Of a DNA stretch of 8,134 nucleotides, positions 5,711-8,134 are shown in pieces. The notes below the pieces were generated by a model that saw nothing but the letters and a program-made list of their open reading frames with translations, had not been told where the DNA came from and did no database searches. Positions within the stretch are counted from its first letter, which is position 1; the number at the start of each line of letters is the position of its first letter. Source of the DNA: 2-02-FULL-44-35 sp964629505. Its GTDB lineage: Bacteria > Patescibacteriota > Minisyncoccia > Phycocordibacterales > DSPV01. Both the position numbers and the translations under genes were made by a program. The stretch spans positions 1 to 8,134 of the forward strand of contig CAZVQR010000029.1 in NCBI GenBank assembly GCA_964629505.1, given 5' to 3'.

Positions 5711-5950
5711 TTAAAATAAGAAGGGACCTACAATTTTTTCTAGTTCCTTTTTTGCGACGAGGAACTTTTCTGCCGCTTTGAAGATTTCATCAGGTACCTC
5801 CACAATCGAAGAGCTTAACCATAATTTACTCTTTTTAGTTTCTATCACCGTTACGTCTCCCGATCTATTAATAATTTGGAAACTTTTAAATTCCAAGGCC
5901 GGGAATACTAGACCGTAACCATCAAGAATTTTACAGTGTGTTATTTGCAT
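5711..5950 (-). CDS. Small hypothetical protein, 79 aa
   Basis: I do not recognise this protein. It starts MQITHCKILDGYGLVFPALE and reads as several beta strands (ILDGYGLVF, FKSFQIIN, DVTVIET, KLWLSSSIVEV) followed by an amphipathic helix (PDEIFKAAEKFLVAKKELEKIV), ending GPFLF. There is no signal peptide or transmembrane helix, so it is probably cytoplasmic. It looks like a genuine gene: a promoter with a perfect TTGACA lies upstream, AGAAAGAG sits 6 nt before the ATG as a partial ribosome-binding site, and an intrinsic terminator follows. It is a monocistronic minus-strand gene set between two plus-strand units. A small regulator or antitoxin-like protein is possible by size only; no toxin partner is visible. 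Confidence 0.7.
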   Translation of the reverse strand: MQITHCKILDGYGLVFPALEFKSFQIINRSGDVTVIETKKSKLWLSSSIVEVPDEIFKAAEKFLVAKKELEKIVGPFLF

Positions 5951-6003
5951 GTTTTACTCTTTCTATTTTTCGGTATTATGCCTGTTTTGTTGTTCTACCA
6001 CTC

Positions 6004-6031
6004 ATATTATTCGCCAACAAGAATTTGTCAA
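6004..6031 (-). promoter_or_regulatory. Promoter of the 79-aa gene
   Basis: On the minus strand, perfect -35 TTGACA (6031-6026), 16-nt spacer, -10 TAATAT (6009-6004, 4/6). The predicted start near 5997 gives a leader of about 46 nt. A second -10-like CATAAT at 5980-5975 lacks a good -35. The -35 box overlaps that of the divergent rpmE promoter. Confidence 0.6.
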
Positions 6032-6053
6032 GGAAACGGCTTTATGATAATGT
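6025..6053 (+). promoter_or_regulatory. Candidate rpmE-prfA promoter with very short or no leader
   Basis: -35 TTGTCA (5/6) at 6025-6030. The -10 is either GATAAT at 6046-6051 (5/6, 15-nt spacer) or TAATGT at 6048-6053 (3/6, 17-nt spacer). Either puts the transcription start within about 3 nt of the rpmE ATG at 6061, and the bases directly before it (GTTGCTTTT) contain no ribosome-binding site. Confidence 0.5.
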
Positions 6054-6060
6054 TGCTTTT

Positions 6061-6291
6061 ATGAAAAAAGAAATTCACCCGAAATATTTTACGGATGCTC
6101 AAGTGAGTTGCGCCTGCGGCAATAAGTTTACTGTTGGCTCCACTATGGAAAAAATCCGTGTGGAAATTTGCAGCGCTTGCCACCCGTTCTACACTGGCGG
6201 CGACAAGACCATTGATGCGGCTGGCCGAGTTCATAAATTCAAAGCCAGGCGAGCTAAAGCGGTCCCAGTAAAATCAAAAAAAGGAGTTTAA
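6061..6291 (+). CDS. rpmE: Large ribosomal subunit protein bL31, zinc-binding form
   Basis: 76 aa beginning MKKEIHPKYFTDAQVSCACG. The four zinc-ligand cysteines of the C+ form are present: Cys17, Cys19, Cys37 and Cys40 (CACG and CSACHPFYTG). The Lys/Arg-rich C-terminus (KFKARRAKAVPVKSKKG) follows the usual Asp/Gly-Arg-Val segment (DAAGRVHKF). It bridges the 50S central protuberance and the 30S head, and as a zinc-bearing form would require adequate zinc. The frame is open upstream to 5938, but the family N-terminus fixes the start at 6061. The stop lies 10 nt before prfA, an rpmE-prfA order seen in many bacteria, so the two are probably co-transcribed. Confidence 0.96.
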   Translation: MKKEIHPKYFTDAQVSCACGNKFTVGSTMEKIRVEICSACHPFYTGGDKTIDAAGRVHKFKARRAKAVPVKSKKGV

Positions 6292-6301
6292 GCCAGCAGC
6301 T

Positions 6302-7279
6302 ATGGACTACAAAACTAATTCCAAAACGGCTTACCTAGCCGAAACTCTAAATCAACTCGCTAAAGAAGAAGCGGAAATTTTGGCGTTGGCGGAAAACGAC
6401 AAAGCCCTCGGTGATTTGGCGACGGAAGAATTGAAAAATATTCGGCTGCAAAAAGAGGCGTTTCAGAAACAACTGGGGGAAATTACTGCCACCGAAAAAT
6501 CCGAAGAAGAATTTCCTAATGAAATGATTATAGAAATCAGGGCGGGCGTTGGTGGCGAAGAAGCGGCGCTGTTTGCTGAAAAATTGGCGACAATGTATCA
6601 GAAATTTGCCGCTAAAAATAATTGGCAGTGGACTCCCGTCTACAAATCAGAAAGCGCTTTGGGTGGTTTCAAAGAAGCGGTTTTTGAATTGCGCGGCCAA
6701 GATACTTTTAAAAATTTGCGTTGGGAAACCGGTATTCATAGAATCCAACGAGTGCCGGCGACTGAAAAATCTGGCCGAGTTCACACTTCTACCGCTTCGG
6801 TGGCGGTTCTACCATTGAGAAAAAAAACCAATTTCGTTATCAATCCTGCTGATTTGGATATGGAATTTTCTCGGGCTGGGGGCAAAGGTGGTCAAAATGT
6901 CAACAAAGTGGAAACTGCCGTTCGGTTGGTGCACAAACCGACCGGTCTTGATGTCCGTTCCACTTCGGAACGCAGTCAAGCCAGAAACCGTGAAAAAGCG
7001 CTGGCGATTTTATCCGCCAAACTTGAGGACTTGAAAGAAAGAACGGAAGCGGAAAAATTTGCCAAAAATCGCAAAGACCAGATCGGCTCGGCGGTTCGCT
7101 CGGAAAAAATCCGCACTTACAATATCCTGCAGGACCGCGTCACTGATCATCGATTGAAAGAAAATTGGCACAATATCGCGGCGATTATGGATGGCGGCTT
7201 GGAGCCGATTATAGAACAACTGCGAGGCTTGGATTCGAACCAAGGTGACGACGTCCAGAGCGTCGCATCCTACCACTAG
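6302..7279 (+). CDS. prfA: Peptide chain release factor 1 (C-terminus overlaps an antisense tRNA gene)
   Basis: 325 aa. It terminates translation at UAA and UAG. The codon-reading PAT tripeptide is at residues 152-154 (RVPATEKSGRVHTS), which identifies RF1 rather than RF2 (SPF). The peptidyl-tRNA hydrolysis motif GGQ is at 196-198 in AGGKGGQNVNKVETAVR; the usual GAGGQ has Lys in place of Ala. The C-terminal fold is complete to IMDGGLEPIIEQ. The start is fixed: the frame has a stop at 6269-6271 and no earlier start codon. This makes domain 1 about 35 residues shorter than in E. coli RF1. The only GGAG lies 15 nt before the ATG, too far to be typical. Codons 307-325 and the TAG stop run across the tRNA-Gln gene on the other strand, so the tail GLDSNQGDDVQSVASYH is set by tRNA sequence. 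It is the only gene here ending in TAG, a codon RF1 alone reads. Confidence 0.96.
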   Translation: MDYKTNSKTAYLAETLNQLAKEEAEILALAENDKALGDLATEELKNIRLQKEAFQKQLGEITATEKSEEEFPNEMIIEIRAGVGGEEAALFAEKLATMYQKFAAKNNWQWTPVYKSESALGGFKEAVFELRGQDTFKNLRWETGIHRIQRVPATEKSGRVHTSTASVAVLPLRKKTNFVINPADLDMEFSRAGGKGGQNVNKVETAVRLVHKPTGLDVRSTSERSQARNREKALAILSAKLEDLKERTEAEKFAKNRKDQIGSAVRSEKIRTYNILQDRVTDHRLKENWHNIAAIMDGGLEPIIEQLRGLDSNQGDDVQSVASYH

Positions 7280-7290
7280 ATGACCTCGCA
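7220..7290 (-). tRNA. tRNA-Gln, anticodon CUG
   Basis: 71 nt, full cloverleaf on the minus strand. The acceptor TGCGAGG pairs with CCTCGCA. The D arm is ATC-TAGTGGTAG-GAT, the anticodon stem CGACG/CGTCG has loop CTCTGGA (U33, anticodon CUG, G37), the variable loop is TCAC, and the T arm is CTTGG-TTCGAAT-CCAAG. The weak U1-A72 pair and G73 discriminator are glutamine identity features in bacteria. CCA is not encoded (GTT follows). The 5' end is 6 nt after the yqeY stop on the same strand, so it is probably processed from the yqeY transcript. Sixty bases overlap the end of prfA in antisense. I see no T-run terminator downstream on this strand. Glutamine charging in such genomes may use GatCAB; that is inference. 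Confidence 0.96.
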
Positions 7291-7296
7291 ATATTT

Positions 7297-7752
7297 TTAA
7301 GCCAATAATTTTTCGGCAATTTTTTTGACCAGTGTGCCATCGGCTAAACCTTTACACTCTTTCATTGTCGCACCGACAAAAATGCCGATTTTAGCTTTAT
7401 CTGAAAATTTTAGTTTTGCCTTGACTGCTTCGGCAATTTTCCTGACTTCTTTTTCGTTCAGCATTTTTGGCAAATAGGTTTCCAAAATTTTCAATTCGGC
7501 TTCTTCCTCTTTGACTAAATCTTTCCGGCCACCTTTAGCGAATTGTTCAATGGAATCTTTGTGCTGTTTGACACTGCGTTTGATAACCGCTAGCGCTTCA
7601 TCATCTTTCAATTCTTCAGTTGGTTTGCGCCGCTTCGCCACCAATTCGTTAGTAAAAGCCGCCGCCAGACCGCGTACTACCGTTAGCCGCACCGCTTCTT
7701 TTGCCAGCATCGCCTCTTTGATTTCCCCCTTAATTTTTTGATGAATGGTCAT
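7297..7752 (-). CDS. yqeY: GatB/YqeY domain protein
   Basis: 151 aa if translation starts at 7752 (MTIHQKIKGEIKEAM), the normal family N-terminus; ATG at 7761 would add MVS. The whole protein is one YqeY domain: the N-terminal helical part includes RLTVVRGLAAAFTNELVAKRRKP, DDEALAVIKRSVKQHKDSIEQFAKGGR and ELKILETYLPKML. The C-terminal part (EVRKIAEAVKAKL, IGIFVGATMKECKGLADGTLVKKIAEKLL) resembles the tail domain of GatB, which contacts tRNA in the Glu-tRNA(Gln)/Asp-tRNA(Asn) amidotransferase. The biochemical role of free YqeY is not established; a tRNA- or aminoacylation-related function is the usual guess. It is divergent from the rmuC-like gene and sits directly upstream of tRNA-Gln on the same strand. 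No clear ribosome-binding site is visible; TAAGAT 7 nt before the 7752 ATG is a weak -10 candidate. Confidence 0.92.
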   Translation of the reverse strand: MTIHQKIKGEIKEAMLAKEAVRLTVVRGLAAAFTNELVAKRRKPTEELKDDEALAVIKRSVKQHKDSIEQFAKGGRKDLVKEEEAELKILETYLPKMLNEKEVRKIAEAVKAKLKFSDKAKIGIFVGATMKECKGLADGTLVKKIAEKLLA

Positions 7753-7762
7753 TGAAACCATC

Positions 7763-7791
7763 TTACCATATTTGCCAACAATTGGTATAAT
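7763..7791 (+). promoter_or_regulatory. Promoter of the rmuC-like gene, leaderless type
   Basis: -35 TTACCA (4/6) at 7763-7768, 17-nt spacer, perfect -10 TATAAT at 7786-7791, then AGCAGC and the ATG at 7798. The expected transcription start coincides with the A of the ATG. Spacing from -10 to ATG is identical to that at rplY. The -35 lies next to the divergent yqeY start. Confidence 0.7.
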
Positions 7792-7797
7792 AGCAGC

Positions 7798-8134
7798 ATG
7801 AATTGGGGATTAATTATTGCTTTGGGCGTTGTTANNNNNNNNNNAGCTTTGGAACTGCGGCGTTTGCGCCGTTTGACCGAATCGCCGCGTGATGACACTG
7901 GCTTCAAACTTTTACTGGAACAAATGAACGAATTAACCCGCACCGTGGACCGTAAAATTAGCGATACCACCAAACAGGTGGGGGAAGCGATGCGCGGTCA
8001 GTTTTCTGAATCGGCAAAATTGATTCGGGAAGTAACAACCGGTTTAACTAAATTGGATGAGACCAATAAGCAAGTTATTTCTTTCGCCGACCAATTACAA
8101 TCGCTGCAGGATATTTTGAAAAATCCCAAACAGC
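7798..8134 (+). CDS. rmuC: RmuC-family DNA recombination protein, N-terminal part (3' truncated by window edge)
   Basis: Only the first 112 codons are visible, interrupted by a 10-base run of N. The start MNWGLIIALGVV is a short hydrophobic N-terminal anchor that runs into the unread bases. The frame resumes with ALELRRLRRLTES and continues as a long amphipathic helix or coiled coil: LLLEQMNELTRTVDRKISDTTKQV, then the stretch ESAKLIREVTTGLTKLDETN, then a segment ending SFADQLQSLQDILKNPKQ. This is the N-terminal membrane-anchor/coiled-coil pattern of RmuC proteins and stops just before their PD-(D/E)XK nuclease-like domain. RmuC limits inversions at short inverted repeats in E. coli, and its exact activity is unclear. 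The frame is unchanged across the gap if the N count is real. It is driven by a leaderless-type promoter and is divergent from yqeY. Confidence 0.85.
   Translation, partial: MNWGLIIALGVVXXXXALELRRLRRLTESPRDDTGFKLLLEQMNELTRTVDRKISDTTKQVGEAMRGQFSESAKLIREVTTGLTKLDETNKQVISFADQLQSLQDILKNPKQ
7835..7844. other. Assembly gap (10 N)
   Basis: Ten unread bases lie inside the rmuC-like gene, about 12 codons after its start. A round number suggests a scaffolding placeholder, so the true length is uncertain. The frame happens to be kept on both sides. The missing bases would encode the end of the N-terminal hydrophobic segment. Confidence 0.95.

Noticed and set aside
5938..6060. Extended bL31 with a hydrophobic N-terminus starting at 5938
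   Set aside because: bL31 begins MKKEIHP at 6061; the extension overlaps the divergent gene start and both promoters.
6549..6818. 89-codon plus-strand frame inside prfA
   Set aside because: Out-of-frame overlap with the conserved RF1 core; its product has no recognisable sequence.
7291..7300. Antisense-tRNA cloverleaf plus ATATTTTTAA as an intrinsic terminator for prfA
   Set aside because: The T-run is short and offset from the outer stem; the idea is possible but not strong enough to list as a terminator.
1..8134. Alternative genetic code (UGA as Gly)
   Set aside because: TGA stops at 961, 3486 and 4331 fit family lengths and gene overlaps (for example the ATGA between rplY and the hydrolase), so the standard bacterial code applies.
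1..8134. CRISPR array, insertion sequence, prophage or restriction genes
   Set aside because: No regularly spaced direct repeats of suitable length, no transposase or integrase motifs and no phage-like genes were seen.

Overview
The window is about 8.1 kb of a metagenome-type scaffold; a 10-N gap lies at 7835-7844. It most likely comes from a Candidate Phyla Radiation (Patescibacteria) genome, probably a parcubacterial lineage. This rests on recalled family patterns, not a search. The indicators are a TraG/VirD4-type coupling ATPase with the DEFQ Walker B typical of these genomes, a lamin-tail/PKD surface protein, bL25 with a long Lys/Ala-rich tail, short dyad repeats embedded in reading frames, and promoters whose -10 box ends 6-9 nt before the start codon. 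TGA is used as a normal stop (four genes-worth of layout depend on it), so the UGA-to-Gly code of Gracilibacteria/Absconditabacteria does not apply.

Layout. (1) 1-3488, plus strand: the 3' end of a conjugation-type ATPase, a secreted and membrane-anchored lamin-tail/PKD protein overlapping it by 14 bp, and a GT-B glycosyltransferase that follows one base after. This looks like one cell-envelope/surface operon. (2) 3489-5667, plus: a hairpin, then a strong promoter placed so that rplY (bL25) mRNA would be leaderless. rplY is translationally coupled (ATGA) to a secreted coiled-coil plus lytic transglycosylase protein. (3) 5671-6060: an intrinsic terminator, an unrecognised 79-aa minus-strand gene, and a divergent promoter pair whose -35 boxes overlap. 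(4) 6061-7279, plus: rpmE (bL31) and prfA (RF1), 10 nt apart. (5) 7220-7752, minus: yqeY followed 6 nt later by a tRNA-Gln(CUG) gene. The tRNA gene is antisense to the last 19 codons and stop of prfA. (6) 7798 to the end, plus: the 5' part of an rmuC-like gene, again with a TATAAT-N6-ATG promoter.

How it fits together: envelope genes (coupling ATPase, surface protein, glycosyltransferase, peptidoglycan hydrolase) alternate with translation genes (bL25, bL31, RF1, YqeY, tRNA-Gln). I see no defence system, CRISPR array, transposase or phage gene. The most interesting features are architectural: the RF1 C-terminus written on the back of a tRNA gene, a perfect 40-bp palindrome forming the n-region of a signal peptide, several other dyads and 7-nt-period repeats carried in frame inside proteins, and the leaderless-promoter pattern.
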